From: CAZCZU01 sp964503475
GTDB lineage: Bacteria; Pseudomonadota; Zetaproteobacteria; Mariprofundales; Mariprofundaceae
NCBI GenBank assembly: GCA_964503475.1
Contig: CAZCZU010000052.1
Coordinates: 1 to 14,926 of the forward strand
Length of the DNA stretch: 14,926 bases
Direction of reading: 5' to 3'
The notes under the pieces were generated by a model. That model ran no database searches. It was not told the DNA's origin and worked only from the letters and a program-made list of their open reading frames with translations. Made by a program: the position numbers and the translations under genes. Numbering within the stretch: the first letter of the stretch is position 1; the number at the start of each line of letters is the position of its first letter. Positions 14,361-14,926 of this stretch are shown here, piece by piece.

Positions 14361-14386
14361 GGGCGCCCAATCGGGCGCCCTTTTTT
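14361..14386 (+). terminator. Intrinsic terminator after rplQ
   Basis: GGGCGCCC (14361-14368), a four-base AATC loop, GGGCGCCC (14373-14380) and six T form a textbook terminator 26 bases after the rplQ stop. Each arm is also its own reverse complement. AAA before the stem can pair with the T run. On the other strand only three T follow the stem, so it may end the convergent sulfotransferase transcript weakly. Confidence 0.93.
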
Positions 14387-14423
14387 GTGTCATAAGCATA
14401 GGCTTAGTGGTGCGCCGGTGACG

Positions 14424-14926
14424 TCAGTTGAGATAGTCTTTGAGAGGTTCCAGTAGCTTCTCGTAGTGGCGCCATCGTTTCACCGATCGTTGATGGATAG
14501 GCTTTCGGACCTGATGGAGACTGGCGGTAGCTACTGCACCATCAGCATGATGTGCAGAGAGGCAGCGCTCATCCCATTCGAGCTCACAGGCATCAACTAG
14601 GCGGCGCAGTTCCCGTTCCGGGCTGGTTACCAGAGCTTCGTAAGATGCTTCGATCAGAGTTTCCCCTGGCAGGATTCGCTTCCAGTGGTGCATTAGCTTG
14701 CGGTAGCGGGTGTATTGACGGCCTATCTCAGCAAGGTCGAATGCATATGGGACGCTTTCGACAAAATCCTGCTGATACATCGACAGGCACGTAGCCATAG
14801 GATCGCGCACCATATGAATGATGCGGGCATTCGGAATTGCGTACGCGATCAGGCCGACATAGAGATAATTGGAGACTGTAAATTCAACTGTGTAAATGCT
14901 TAACTCGGCAAGAACTGAGAAAGGAG
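14424..14926 (-). CDS. Sulfotransferase family protein, C-terminal part (partial)
   Basis: Read on the - strand from the right edge, 166 codons stay open to a TGA at 14424-14426; the N-terminus lies beyond the window. The region resembles PAPS-dependent sulfotransferases (Sulfotransfer_1/3 type, often fused to TPR repeats in bacteria). Visible are SNYLYVGLI, then NARIIHMVRDP, with R-D-P-x5-S (RDPMATCLS) matching the 3'-phosphate-binding motif, and near the end QVRKPIHQRSVKRW and YEKLLEPL. An ATG at 14813 falls in the middle of this motif and is not the true start. Such enzymes sulfate sugars, lipids or proteins; the substrate cannot be told. It converges on rplQ and is unrelated to the ribosomal array. 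Confidence 0.82.
   Translation of the reverse strand, partial: PFSVLAELSIYTVEFTVSNYLYVGLIAYAIPNARIIHMVRDPMATCLSMYQQDFVESVPYAFDLAEIGRQYTRYRKLMHHWKRILPGETLIEASYEALVTSPERELRRLVDACELEWDERCLSAHHADGAVATASLHQVRKPIHQRSVKRWRHYEKLLEPLKDYLN

Noticed and set aside
14393..14406. Small hairpin TAAGC-ATAG-GCTTA between the rplQ terminator and the sulfotransferase stop
   Set aside because: Only five pairs, no G+C-rich stem and no T run on either strand directly after it.
14424..14813. Complete 129-residue - strand gene starting at ATG 14813
   Set aside because: The frame stays open and family-like up to the window edge, and this ATG lies one residue before the conserved RDP motif, so the gene is longer and cut by the window end.
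14552..14903. Short + strand open frames opposite the sulfotransferase
   Set aside because: They overlap a recognisable protein on the other strand and show no family features or ribosome binding sites.

Overview
This window is one continuous block of the bacterial str-S10-spc-alpha ribosomal protein supercluster, read left to right on the + strand, followed by an unrelated gene read in the opposite direction. It opens inside the last 42 codons of tuf (EF-Tu) and runs through 30 complete genes: rpsJ rplC rplD rplW rplB rpsS rplV rpsC rplP rpmC rpsQ rplN rplX rplE rpsN rpsH rplF rplR rpsE rpmD rplO secY adk infA rpmJ rpsM rpsK rpsD rpoA rplQ. A strong intrinsic terminator follows rplQ at 14361-14386. 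The last 500 bases hold the C-terminal part of a sulfotransferase-like gene on the - strand that enters from the right edge.

Organism: a bacterium, most likely a proteobacterium. The protein sequences look proteobacterial (325-residue RpoA, EF-Tu C-terminus, S10, L2). Placing rpsD between rpsK and rpoA is usual in beta- and gammaproteobacteria, but adk followed by infA after secY is not. S14, L24 and S4 are the cysteine-rich zinc-binding forms, which Escherichia coli does not have, and Adk has a four-cysteine LID. This mixture suggests a deep-branching proteobacterial lineage. A Zetaproteobacterium (Mariprofundus-like) is my best guess and a deltaproteobacterial lineage is the alternative; this is inference, not a match.

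Layout: genes are packed with gaps from -4 to +42 bases and several stop/start overlaps (rplD/rplW, rplP/rpmC, secY/adk), so translation is probably coupled along the array. There is no room for the long untranslated leaders that E. coli uses for L4 control before rpsJ (gap 11) or S4 control before rpsM (gap 17). No internal promoter or terminator is convincing. The products are the small and large ribosomal subunit proteins, the SecY channel, adenylate kinase, initiation factor IF1 and the RNA polymerase alpha subunit, so the array joins ribosome, transcription and export machinery under one growth-rate-linked unit.

Nothing in the array looks like a new system. The points worth a second look are the consistent set of zinc/cysteine forms, the mixed gene order, the absence of leaders, a repeat-built Lys/Glu/Ala tail on L17, a small hairpin over the rplF stop, and the sulfotransferase with unusual residues upstream of its conserved core.
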